Source: Bacillus sp. FJAT-14578
GTDB taxonomy: Bacteria > Bacillota > Bacilli > Bacillales > Bacillaceae_H
NCBI RefSeq assembly: GCF_000504165.1
Contig: NZ_AYSE01000001.1
Location: 186,001 to 250,000, forward strand
DNA length: 64,000 bases
Direction: 5' to 3'
Part shown: piece by piece, positions 9,190-18,600 of the stretch
Layout: the number at the start of each line of letters is the position of its first letter
Position numbering within the stretch: the first letter of the stretch is position 1
Notes under the pieces: model-generated
What the model was told of the DNA's origin: nothing
Database searches by the model: none
What the model saw: the letters and a program-made list of their open reading frames with translations, nothing else
Translations under genes and position numbers: made by a program

Positions 9190-10620
9190 TTATTTGCGAT
9201 CGAAAAGAGCACTCCCGGCAATACCAGGGTTCGTCATTTCATATGGATTTAAAATTAAGTCAAGCTCTTCCTCTGTTAACACATCATACTGGAGACAAAG
9301 CTCACGTACCGATTTACCTTTTAAGATTGCTTCACGTGCAATACGTGACACGACCTCATACCCGAGATGCGGATTAACCGCCGTAATGATACCTACGCTT
9401 TTTTCGACGTATTCTTTCATCCTGTCTTCATTCGCTTCAATTCCTGCCAAACAATACTCTGTAAAGCTGCGGAAAGCATTATTCATAATGCTGATGGATT
9501 GAAGTAAGTTAAAGACAAGTACAGGCTCCATTACATTTAACTCAAGCTGGCCCGCTTCTGACGCCAAGCAAATCGTATGATCGTTCCCGATTACTTGGAA
9601 TGCCACTTGATTAATGAGCTCCGGCATTACAGGATTGACCTTTCCAGGCATAATGGAAGAACCGGGCTGACGCGCTGGCAATGCGATTTCTCCAAGTCCT
9701 GCACGAGGGCCTGATGCCATTAAACGCAGGTCATTCGCGATTTTTGACATGTTAATCATACACACTTTCAATGCCGCTGATACTTCCGTATAGGCATCCG
9801 TATTTTGTGTGGCGTCCACAAGATGGTCCGCCCCAACAAGCGGGAGTCCGCTAATGTCTGCAAGATGCGTCACAACATTTTGAATATAGCGCGGATCGGC
9901 ATTTAATCCCGTTCCCACTGCCGTCGCACCCATGTTAATTTCATACAAATGCTCACGTGTTTGACCAATGCGCTTAATATCCCGTTCTACGACACGGCTG
10001 TAGGCTTTAAACTCTTGTCCGAGGCGAATGGGCACCGCATCCTGAAGATGAGTGCGCCCCATCTTAATGACATGGTCAAACTGCTGGGCTTTTTGTTTGA
10101 ACGTATCCAGCATATATTGCATCGTATCTAACAACTTCTCTAACAGACTAAGCGTAGAAATATGAATCGCTGTCGGGAATACATCGTTTGTGGATTGCGA
10201 CATATTCACATGGCTGTTTGGGCTTAACTTGCCATATTCACCTTTGCTATGGCCAAGCAGCTCAAGCGCACGATTGGCAATCACTTCGTTCGCATTCATA
10301 TTCATGGAAGTACCCGCTCCGCCTTGAATGGGATCAACGATAAAGTACTCGTGCCATTTTCCTTCAATCACTTCATCCGCTGCCTGGACAATTGCCTCAC
10401 CTAATCCCTCATAGAGATGCTTAACGTCCATATTGGCAAGTGCGGCCGCTTTTTTGATCATTGCCAGTGCTCTAATCATTTCTCCATGAACTCTATATCC
10501 TGTAACAGGAAAGTTCTCTACAGCCCTTAATGTTTGGACTCCATAATACACATCTGCCGGAATTTCCTTTTCACCAAGAAAATCCTTTTCAAGTCGGTAT
10601 GCCAAAGTATTTTTCAACAT
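9190..10620 (-). CDS. ansB: Aspartate ammonia-lyase (aspartase)
   Basis: Converts L-aspartate to fumarate and ammonia; fumarase/aspartase superfamily. It is 476 residues long, normal for aspartase. The superfamily signature GSSIMPGKVNP lies in the mobile catalytic loop in the C-terminal half, and the QSTNDVFPTA and GRTHLQDA blocks supply substrate-binding residues. The gene lies two bases downstream of ansA on the same strand, so the pair is co-transcribed, as in B. subtilis where the product is named AnsB. Repression by AnsR, relieved by asparagine or aspartate, is expected from that system. Confidence 0.95.
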   Translation of the reverse strand: MLKNTLAYRLEKDFLGEKEIPADVYYGVQTLRAVENFPVTGYRVHGEMIRALAMIKKAAALANMDVKHLYEGLGEAIVQAADEVIEGKWHEYFIVDPIQGGAGTSMNMNANEVIANRALELLGHSKGEYGKLSPNSHVNMSQSTNDVFPTAIHISTLSLLEKLLDTMQYMLDTFKQKAQQFDHVIKMGRTHLQDAVPIRLGQEFKAYSRVVERDIKRIGQTREHLYEINMGATAVGTGLNADPRYIQNVVTHLADISGLPLVGADHLVDATQNTDAYTEVSAALKVCMINMSKIANDLRLMASGPRAGLGEIALPARQPGSSIMPGKVNPVMPELINQVAFQVIGNDHTICLASEAGQLELNVMEPVLVFNLLQSISIMNNAFRSFTEYCLAGIEANEDRMKEYVEKSVGIITAVNPHLGYEVVSRIAREAILKGKSVRELCLQYDVLTEEELDLILNPYEMTNPGIAGSALFDRK

Positions 10621-10622
10621 GT

Positions 10623-11633
10623 TTACCTACTTTCCTCATAGTTCTGAAATGTTATATCATCTGCAATCGGTGTTTCCATCATTGTTTTGACCTCTTGAGG
10701 GTTCTGTGTCTGACCCAACACCCACATTAATTTTGGGACGATCGCTTCTGTGTTCATATTTCTAGAACGAATGATAACGCTTTGATTCACTTTTCGTCCT
10801 ACCTCATATATGCTGATGTCTTCGCCTTCTTCTAAGCATTGTGTCGTAATGACGACTGAAATTCCGCATTCTGCCATTTCATTCAATTTAGCCAAAATGT
10901 CTCTTCCTTGAAACGGAATCCCGCCGCTTCCATAGCTTTCAATGACAATGCCTTTATATACGTTCTTTAAAGCATCAAATATTTCCGGTTTGATTCCCGG
11001 ATGTAACTTCATTAAAAACACATCTGTGCAAAGAGCGGTGTTGAGTTTGACCTCCCTCTGTTTTGGTACATGGATTTCATTAGTATACTCAATTGCATTT
11101 TCCTTGATAAAGGCAATATATGGGTAGTTAATGCTTTCAAACGCATCATAGCTTTTCGTTCTTAACTTAATAGCTCTTGTTCCTTGAATGACCCTGCCAT
11201 CAAATACAACATATACTCCCCCTACACCTTCACAAGCAAAACGAATGGCATCGGATACATTTTTCCTTGCATCTGTTTTCGTGTATGAGATTGGAATTTG
11301 AGAGCCTGTCACGATAATGGGCTTGTCCACATCTTGCAGCATATAAGAGAGAGCTGCTGAAGTGTAGGCCATCGTGTCTGTTCCATGAGTGATCACAAAT
11401 CCATCATAATCATGGTAATTTTCATAGATGGTTTCTGCCATTTTCATCCAGTATTCCGGCTGCATATTGGTGCTGTCGATGTTCATCAAAGCGATATAAT
11501 CAACCTCGTAGCTTTGATTTAACCCTGATAAATGACTCAAAAGTTCTTCCGTCTTTGCGCCAGGAACCAGTCCGTTTTCCCCCTGTACTGAAACAATCGT
11601 TCCGCCAGTCGTTAACAATAATAACTTTTTCAT
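10623..11633 (-). CDS. ansA: L-asparaginase, type I-like (AnsA)
   Basis: Hydrolyses L-asparagine to aspartate plus ammonia. Residues 9-12 are TGGT, with the first catalytic Thr, and HGTDT at 83-87 carries the second catalytic triad. At 336 residues with no signal peptide it is the cytoplasmic form. It is the first gene of ansAB, divergent from ansR. A purine-rich ribosome-binding site precedes the ATG at 11633. The 221-base divergent region carries two TACGCGTAC motifs that are candidates for AnsR binding. Confidence 0.94.
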   Translation of the reverse strand: MKKLLLLTTGGTIVSVQGENGLVPGAKTEELLSHLSGLNQSYEVDYIALMNIDSTNMQPEYWMKMAETIYENYHDYDGFVITHGTDTMAYTSAALSYMLQDVDKPIIVTGSQIPISYTKTDARKNVSDAIRFACEGVGGVYVVFDGRVIQGTRAIKLRTKSYDAFESINYPYIAFIKENAIEYTNEIHVPKQREVKLNTALCTDVFLMKLHPGIKPEIFDALKNVYKGIVIESYGSGGIPFQGRDILAKLNEMAECGISVVITTQCLEEGEDISIYEVGRKVNQSVIIRSRNMNTEAIVPKLMWVLGQTQNPQEVKTMMETPIADDITFQNYEESR

Positions 11634-11729
11634 CTATTCCCCTCCTTTAAAAAATCACTTGCCATAATTGAGAAGTAGCAATAAATATAATTATTTGAAA
11701 ATTACGAAGAATTATTCTCTAATACGCTT

Positions 11730-11802
11730 TACGCGTACGCTCAAAGTAATTATAGTAATGATATATCGAGAAATCAAGTAAAATATTATTCAATACGCGT
11801 AC
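11730..11802. promoter_or_regulatory. Paired TACGCGTAC motifs in the ansR-ansA intergenic region
   Basis: TACGCGTAC occurs at 11730-11738 and again at 11794-11802, 64 bases apart, in otherwise very AT-rich DNA between divergent ansA and ansR. Each contains the self-complementary core ACGCGT. Position and repetition suggest operators for the XRE repressor AnsR. This is inference; I do not know the experimentally mapped AnsR site. Confidence 0.45.
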
Positions 11803-11854
11803 ATTTTATTTAATTTAGATGATATAATAAATTCAGATAAAGGAGCGTAGAACG

Positions 11855-12232
11855 ATGATTTTAAGTAGATTAACTTCCTTAAGAAAGAGTAAAGATTGGT
11901 CCCTGCAAGACGCGGCTGATCAGCTGGGAATCGCAAAAAGCACCTATGCGGGATACGAATCAGGCTATCGCCGGCCTTCATTGGAAGCCATTAAATTAAT
12001 GGCTGATTTGTTTGGAACATCCATTGATTACTTACTCGGCAGAGTCGATCATTCAACCTTTCCCCCCGAAGAAGATAAAAGAGAGTCCATCGAACAACTC
12101 GAATTAACTGAATCATCTACATTTACGTTAGCTGTCGATGGAACTCCGCTCTCTCAAGAAGAAACACAACAATTTGTCGCCTTTATCAGGGCGAAGCGAG
12201 AGATAGAAGGAAAGTCTCGTCAACATTCCTGA
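11855..12232 (+). CDS. ansR: XRE-family transcriptional repressor of the asparagine operon (AnsR)
   Basis: Small DNA-binding repressor, 125 residues. The N-terminal helix-turn-helix covers about residues 6-58 (LGIAKSTYAGYESGYRRPS is the recognition region), ending in the DYLLGR motif common to XRE proteins. A variable C-terminal half probably senses ligand. AAAGGAG precedes the ATG. Its divergent position beside ansAB matches B. subtilis ansR, which represses ansAB. Confidence 0.9.
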   Translation: MILSRLTSLRKSKDWSLQDAADQLGIAKSTYAGYESGYRRPSLEAIKLMADLFGTSIDYLLGRVDHSTFPPEEDKRESIEQLELTESSTFTLAVDGTPLSQEETQQFVAFIRAKREIEGKSRQHS

Positions 12233-12370
12233 TAGGAAAATCATCTATTAGACGCATATACGGGATCAATTTCTTGTTCATCACCTTCGGTTGCAGAATG
12301 ACGAAGCTGTCCTATAGTCTCTTATAAATCACAAGAACTGATTTTTACATTTTCTTATCTCAATAATAAT

Positions 12371-12405
12371 AAAAACAGCCGGTTCAAAAGAACCCGGCTG
12401 TTTTT
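12371..12405. terminator. Bidirectional rho-independent terminator
   Basis: AAAAACAGCCGGTTC pairs with GAACCCGGCTGTTTTT (one mismatch region) across AAAA. It lies directly at the 3' end of the minus-strand DUF2187 gene and also downstream of ansR. Confidence 0.88.
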
Positions 12406-12406
12406 A

Positions 12407-12646
12407 TCAGGTTAAAATATTATATCGATTATGGCGCACATTCGTAAGGTCATTTTCAATTCTGAGCAATTTCGTAAGGGTTGGATCTAAAAGTTTCACA
12501 ATGACTGAATTCTCATTAATTTTGATGACTTCCCCTGTCAATGCAACGATTTCTTTTTTTCGCTGTTTAAATACCTCTCTCTCCCATTTGATCATATCTC
12601 CAATTTTTACGACTAAATGATTATGTAATACCTTTGGTTGCTTCAT
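12407..12646 (-). CDS. DUF2187 family protein (YkvS-like)
   Basis: Small, basic, soluble protein of 79 residues. The central part with VKIGDMI, then GEVIKINENSVIVKLL and a terminal NRYNIL is the DUF2187 pattern, a small beta-barrel-like domain found in Firmicutes. A GGAGGAAG-type ribosome-binding site precedes the ATG at 12646. It is a single-gene unit with its own terminator. Function is unknown for the family. Confidence 0.75.
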   Translation of the reverse strand: MKQPKVLHNHLVVKIGDMIKWEREVFKQRKKEIVALTGEVIKINENSVIVKLLDPTLTKLLRIENDLTNVRHNRYNILT

Positions 12647-12995
12647 GTGCTTCCTCCTTGTATAGTGCGTCTAAAAATGTTCTATGTACTGAGGGGGTTC
12701 CATAAATAGTTTATAGTTACTGGTTCTTTACAACGACTTCTTTCACATCTCCCCTTCTATCCGCAGCAAAGGAAGCAGGTATGAATAATGACCATTTCAA
12801 AACCAGTTTCCTTCCTCTTTGTTCGATAAATTCCCCATTTCCGCTCAAATTAAACCTGTTTTTTGCAATATAGAGACATAAAAAATGATCTATTTATAAT
12901 CTGTTTTCCTTAAAACAGCCTGAACAAATTCTTTCAAACAGCGAACATCTTTTCCTTCTCCCATCATATATTCTCAATAAAAGGAGAGTGGGAAG
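12647..12995. other. Intergenic region without recognisable gene
   Basis: About 350 bases between two divergent genes. No open frame with a ribosome-binding site and no strong hairpin is seen. Presumably it holds promoters for the DUF2187 gene and the CBS gene. Confidence 0.5.
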
Positions 12996-13628
12996 ATGAG
13001 AGTACGATCTTTATATATCCCAAAAGCAAAAGTGAAATACTGTCGTGATAACATGACGATTCAAGAAGCCATCGATTTTTTGCGGGAAACGGGTTATCGC
13101 TGTGTACCTATCCTTAAAGGCGACGTGTTTTTAGGATTAGTTTATAAAATTGATGCGAAGGAATACATATACGAACAGAACGGTTCACCTGCTGATTCCA
13201 TTCAAGAGATCATCATGGACACGGATGCAGTTATTACAGAAAACTCTTCATTCGTCAAAGCACTATTTACCATTAAACGGCTTCCGTTTTTAGCTGTCGT
13301 CGATGAAGAGCGGCGGTTAAAAGGGATCCTTACTCATAATGCGGTAATGGAAGTGCTTGAAGATGCTTTAGGGGTCAAAACCGGCGGAATTCACTTTACG
13401 ATTGCCGCCTCTCACACGAAAGGTTCCCTTCATCATATTACCGATATTTTAAAGCACTACAATATTGAAGGACTCATTACGTTAGATAATGGCACACGCT
13501 TGTTCCGCCGTATCGGTGTGACCATTCCGCTAACGACTCCTCCTCAAGATGTGACCACTCTTACTTATCTGCTGGAGAAAAAAGGTTATCGCGTCCTTGA
13601 CCAAGAGATTATTCAAGCGAAGTTATAG
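12996..13628 (+). CDS. CBS-domain protein, probable cyclic-di-AMP-binding CbpA type
   Basis: 210-residue soluble protein. Residues 1-130 hold a tandem CBS pair (RETGYRCVPILKG and RLPFLAVVDEERRLKGILTHNAVME are the two characteristic strand-helix ends). The C-terminal 80 residues look like an ACT-type regulatory fold (HHITDILKHYNIEGLI). The opening MRVRSLYIPK with GYRCVP resembles the Listeria/Bacillus c-di-AMP-binding protein CbpA, so it may report c-di-AMP to an unknown partner. AAAGGAG precedes the ATG. It is a single-gene unit with terminator. The CBS call is firm; the ligand is inferred. Confidence 0.7.
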   Translation: MRVRSLYIPKAKVKYCRDNMTIQEAIDFLRETGYRCVPILKGDVFLGLVYKIDAKEYIYEQNGSPADSIQEIIMDTDAVITENSSFVKALFTIKRLPFLAVVDEERRLKGILTHNAVMEVLEDALGVKTGGIHFTIAASHTKGSLHHITDILKHYNIEGLITLDNGTRLFRRIGVTIPLTTPPQDVTTLTYLLEKKGYRVLDQEIIQAKL

Positions 13629-13658
13629 AAAAGCGATTCGGCTAAGAATCGCTTTTTT
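13629..13658 (+). terminator. Rho-independent terminator after the CBS gene
   Basis: AAAAGCGATTC pairs with GAATCGCTTTTTT across GGCTAA, one base after the stop codon. Confidence 0.88.
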
Positions 13659-13767
13659 CTTTGTATTTTATTGACTCTTGATGAAACTTATCATCTTCAT
13701 AATCGTATGTTCAGACAGGGGAATCCATAGTACGTAAAGCCTCATGTCAAAAAAGAAGGATGGAAAA

Positions 13768-13971
13768 ATGAATCGGACAAAAACGATGACGGCTTCTGCA
13801 CTGACAGGAGCGGCTGGCGGTTCAATCTCATTCGCAACAGCATTAAAGTTAGAATGGAATATATGGTTTAGTCTCCTCACGTCACTTACCGATGGGTTTT
13901 GCTTTGGCTGCTTGGCCTTTATAGTCTTGCAGCGGGCAGCGAAAAAGAAATCTAAAGACACAGATCGATAG
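13768..13971 (+). CDS. Small membrane protein of unknown function, 67 aa
   Basis: I do not recognise a family. About two hydrophobic segments (SALTGAAGGSISFATAL and a second ending FGCLAFIVLQ) are followed by a basic, lysine-rich tail that would face the cytoplasm. I chose the ATG at 13768 because AGAAGGATGG lies just upstream. An in-frame ATG at 13744 has no such site and would add eight lysine-rich residues. No partner gene is adjacent. Confidence 0.5.
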   Translation: MNRTKTMTASALTGAAGGSISFATALKLEWNIWFSLLTSLTDGFCFGCLAFIVLQRAAKKKSKDTDR

Positions 13972-14022
13972 GATTTCCTTTTACATGAAAAAATGATGAT
14001 GCAATGTTTTTATGAAAAACGG

Positions 14023-14062
14023 AAAAAAGCCAAAAATCTGCAATTAGATTTTTGGCTTTTTA
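14023..14062. terminator. Bidirectional rho-independent terminator
   Basis: AAAAAAGCCAAAAATCT pairs with AGATTTTTGGCTTTTTA across GCAATT. It lies between the small membrane gene (+) and gltD (-), whose stop is 140 bases away. Confidence 0.85.
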
Positions 14063-14200
14063 TTCTATTTAGACCCCATTCAATTCTTTAAAATCTCCCT
14101 GTTTTCTCCCTGTCTTTCTACCTTGTATAAACTCACAAAGTTTCACTAGATGGACTTGGGATATTCTTTTCCATGTCCATTTAGTTTTGCGGATTATACA

Positions 14201-15679
14201 TTATGGTAAATTCGAGCTCCCCATCAAATAGCGATCGACTTCACGAGCCGCTTCGCGACCTTCGTTAATCGCCCAAACGATCAAGCTTTGGCCTCTTCTT
14301 GCATCCCCTGCAGCAAATACGCCGTCAACGTTTGTTTTGTATTGGCCATATGCTGCTTTTACTTTGCGATTTTCTGCTTCTACGCCGAATTGCTGAAGAA
14401 GCGGCTGCTCTGTTCCTTCAAAACCGATAGCAATCAAGACAAGCTGTGCCGGCCATACTTTTTCAGTTCCTGGAACTTCCTTAAACACGTACTTGCCGTT
14501 TTCTACGACTTTTTCCATGCCAATCGTATGAAGCTCTTTTACATGTCCGTTCTCATCGCCTACGATTTTTTTCGTTTGGATTAAATACTCACGTACATCA
14601 GAACCGAATTTTGCCTTTGCTTCTTCATGCGCGTAATCAAGCGCAAATGTAAGCGGGTATTCCGGCCATGGATTGTCTAATGAACGATCATTGGGCAAAA
14701 TCGGGTGCTTACCGAATTGCGCCACGCTGTGAGCGTTTTGGCGAAGTGCTGTTGCGATACAGTCAGCACCTGTATCACCGCCGCCGATTACGATAACATC
14801 TTTTCCTTCTGCATTGATAAACTGGCCATCTTGGAAATTGGAATCAAGCAAGCTCTTCGTTGCTTTTGTCAAATAATCCATTGCAAAGTGGATGCCCTTC
14901 AATTCGCGGCCTTCCATTACAAGATCACGCTGTTTTTGCGCACCTGTACAAAGAATGACGGAATCAAAATCCGCTTGCAGCTCAGAAGCATAAATGTCTT
15001 TACCGATTTCCGTATTGGTGATGAATGTGATACCTTCTTCTTCAAGCAGGCGTACACGACGCTCAATTACTTCTTTTTCCAGCTTTACATTCGGAATGCC
15101 GTACATCATCAATCCGCCAATGCGGTCAGCACGTTCAAATACCGTTACACTGTGACCGGCTTGGTTTAATTGGTCAGCTGCCGCAAGACCTGCGGGGCCC
15201 GAACCGACAATCGCCACTTTTTTGCCTGTACGCACTTTCGGAATACGTGGTGTAATCCAACCTTCTTGGAAACCTTTTTCGATAATCGTGTGCTCGATGC
15301 TTTTAATTGCAACAGCCGGATCATAAAGCGATACCGTACATGCCCCTTCACAAGGCGCTGGACAAACGCGCCCTGTGAATTCTGGGAAGTTATTGGTTTT
15401 CAAAAGACGTTCTAACGCTTCTCTCCATCTTCCGCGATAGACTAAGTCATTCCATTCAGGAATCAAGTTTTCAATCGGACATCCTGATGTTAACCCATTT
15501 ATTTCAGTACCCATGTGGCAAAACGGCGTTCCACAATCCATACATCGGGCACCTTGTCTTTGTAATGCTTCATCGGAGAAAGGAGCCGAGTGTTCTTTCC
15601 AATCGTTTAAACGTTCAAGAGGGTCCCGTTCAATTGCCTCTTCACGTGTATATTCCATAAATCCTGTTGCTTTTCCCAT
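14201..15679 (-). CDS. gltD: Glutamate synthase (NADPH) small subunit
   Basis: Beta subunit (named GltB in B. subtilis) that passes electrons from NADPH through FAD to the large subunit. Cysteines at 46, 49, 54 and 67 (CMDCGTPFC then GCP) and a following CPAPCEGAC block are the low-potential iron-sulfur motif. GSGPAGLAAA binds FAD and GGGDTGADC lies in the NADPH domain. Length 492 is standard. It follows gltB by 15 bases on the same strand. AGGAGGAG precedes the ATG. Confidence 0.96.
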   Translation of the reverse strand: MGKATGFMEYTREEAIERDPLERLNDWKEHSAPFSDEALQRQGARCMDCGTPFCHMGTEINGLTSGCPIENLIPEWNDLVYRGRWREALERLLKTNNFPEFTGRVCPAPCEGACTVSLYDPAVAIKSIEHTIIEKGFQEGWITPRIPKVRTGKKVAIVGSGPAGLAAADQLNQAGHSVTVFERADRIGGLMMYGIPNVKLEKEVIERRVRLLEEEGITFITNTEIGKDIYASELQADFDSVILCTGAQKQRDLVMEGRELKGIHFAMDYLTKATKSLLDSNFQDGQFINAEGKDVIVIGGGDTGADCIATALRQNAHSVAQFGKHPILPNDRSLDNPWPEYPLTFALDYAHEEAKAKFGSDVREYLIQTKKIVGDENGHVKELHTIGMEKVVENGKYVFKEVPGTEKVWPAQLVLIAIGFEGTEQPLLQQFGVEAENRKVKAAYGQYKTNVDGVFAAGDARRGQSLIVWAINEGREAAREVDRYLMGSSNLP

Positions 15680-15694
15680 AGTCTCCTCCTCCTT

Positions 15695-18600
15695 TTATTG
15701 TGCGACTGCCTCTTGTTTTTTCGGTGCAGCAAAGGTTTGTTTCTGTTGTTTCTCCTGCTTAACGTTCGCTTCGAACGCACTCATGATTGCTTGGTCGTCC
15801 GTCAATCCAGCTTCTTTTTGCTCTTGGATGCGGTTCATCATTCGTTTATAGTCTTTTGGAATAACTTTCACGAATTTCGCCATTAAATCATGCCAATTAG
15901 CCAGTACGTATGCCGCTTTTGAACTGCCTGTGTATTTCTCGTGTTTAATAACCATTTCCATCACTTCTCTGACTTCTACAATGTCAGTAAGTGTTTCGAA
16001 CTCGACCATTTCCTGGTTGCATAATGCTTTGAATGCATCTTGATCATCAGCCAGAACATATGCGATTCCACCTGACATTCCAGCTGCGAAGTTTTTGCCG
16101 ACATTGCCCAACACCACGACACGTCCGCCCGTCATGTATTCACAGCCATGGTCGCCGATTCCTTCTACAACCGCATGAACACCGCTGTTACGTACGCAGA
16201 AACGTTCACCCGCACCGCCTTGAATATAGGCTTCACCAGCTGTTGCTCCAATAAATGCTACGTTACCCGTAATCACATTATCTTCAGGTGCAAACGAAAT
16301 ATCTTTCGGTGCACGGACGATAATTTTACCGCCTGATAAGCCTTTACCAAGGTAGTCGTTCGCATCCCCTTCTAGGTGCATCGTCATACCTTTTGGAATA
16401 AAGGCACCAAAGCTTTGACCCGCTGAACCCGTAAAGCGAAGGTTGATTGTGTCTTCAGGCAAGCCTTCTGCCCCATATCGCTGTGCCACTTCACTGCCGG
16501 CCATTGTTCCGACAACACGGTGAATGTTTTTCACTTTGAAGTGAAGATCAACCGGCTGTTTGTTTTCTAATGCTGGAACGACTTGCGGCAGGATTTCCGT
16601 CACATCAAGTGATTGATCCAGCTTATGATTTTGCGGACGGCTGAATGTACGAGCACCTTCTGCTTGGTATAACAGTTTAGACAAATCTAAATGTTTAGCT
16701 TTCCAGTGTGCTGTTGTGCGCTCGCTTACTGTTAAGACATCTGTTCTTCCAACCATTTCTTCGATTGTTCTGAAACCTAACTGCGCCATTAGTTCGCGTA
16801 CTTCTTGCGCGATATATGTCATAAAGTTGACGACATGGTCAGCCGTACCTAAGAATTTTGCGCGCAACTCCGGATTTTGTGTTGCGACACCAACCGGACA
16901 TGTATCCAAGTGACAAGCGCGCATCATGATACAACCCATAACAACAAGTGGAGCCGTTGCAAAGCCGTATTCTTCTGCACCAAGCAATGCAGCCATCACT
17001 ACATCGCGGCCTGTCATTAACTTTCCGTCTGTCTCTAATACAACACGGTCACGTAATTCGTTTAGCATTAATGTTTGATGCGCTTCAGCTAAACCAAGCT
17101 CCCACGGTAATCCAGTGTGCTTAATACTCGTTTTTGGCGATGCACCTGTACCGCCGTCATAACCGCTGATGACAATAACATCAGCCGCACCTTTTGCCAC
17201 ACCGGCTGCAATCGTACCAACTCCCGCTTTCGATACAAGCTTTACGCTGATACGAGCTTTCGGGTTTGCATTTTTCAAGTCATGGATCAATTGCGCCAAA
17301 TCTTCAATCGAGTAGATATCATGATGCGGCGGGGGTGAAATTAAGCCGACACCAGGTGTCGAACCGCGAACTTCCGCAACCCATGGATATACTTTATTGC
17401 CAGGCAATTGTCCGCCTTCACCAGGCTTCGCTCCCTGTGCCATTTTGATTTGCAGCTCATCTGCGTTTACAAGATAGTTGATATTTACTCCGAAACGGCC
17501 GGACGCTACTTGTTTAATGGCACTTCGGCGAAGGTCGCCATTTGCATCAGGTACAAAACGGCTTGCATCTTCTCCGCCTTCCCCACTGTTGCTTCTTCCG
17601 CCTAGACGGTTCATCGCAATTGCCAATGTTTCATGCGCTTCTTTACTTAATGAACCGAATGACATCGCACCTGTTTTAAAACGGCGAACGATAGATTCTA
17701 TCGACTCGACTTCATCAATTGAAATTGGTGTTCTGCTTTCATTGAAAGTAAAGGCATTGCGAATAAACGTTAATTGCTCCTCGTCTGCCATTTTGGAATA
17801 CTTTTTGAATAGCTCATAGTTCCCTTCACGGCAAGCACGCTGCAATGTATGGATCGTATGTGGGTTGAATGCATGGTGCTCACCATTGCGTCTCCATTGA
17901 AGCTCGCTTCCAGCTTCTAACGTGTTATCTTCATAGTTGCCGTTAAAGGCTGCTTCATGACGCAATTTCGATTCCTGTTCAATGACATCCAAACCAATGC
18001 CTCCAAGTTGGGAAGCCGTGCCCTCAAAATAACGTTCGATGATATCATTGCCGATACCGACCGCTTCAAAGATTTGTGCGCCGCGGTAACTTTGGACGGT
18101 TGAAATCCCAATTTTCGACATGACTTTTACGACGCCTTCTGCTGCCGTTTGATTGAACTTAGCCACAGCTTCTTCGTATGAATCAGCAATCACACCTTCT
18201 GTAACTGCATGTTCCACTGTCGCATACGCTAAGTAAGGGTTAATCGCATCAACGCCATATCCAAGTAAAACAGCAAAGTGATGGACTTCTCTTGCTTCAC
18301 CGGATTCAATGATCAAGCTCACTTTCGTACGTGTCCCTTGACGAAGTAAATGTTGATGAACCGCGCTTCCCGCAAGTAATGATGGAATCGCGATATGCTT
18401 CTCGTCTACTCCTCTATCAGAAAGAACAAGAAGTGACACGCCTTCTGCAATGGCTTCATCCACTGACTTCAAAAGACTTCCTACTGACTGTTCTAAATTT
18501 TCAGTAAACAAAATCGGTAATGTACGGCTCTTGAACTCTGGATAATTATTCGCTTTAAGACGCGCAAGCTCTTCATTTGAAATGAAAGGTGTTTTTAATT

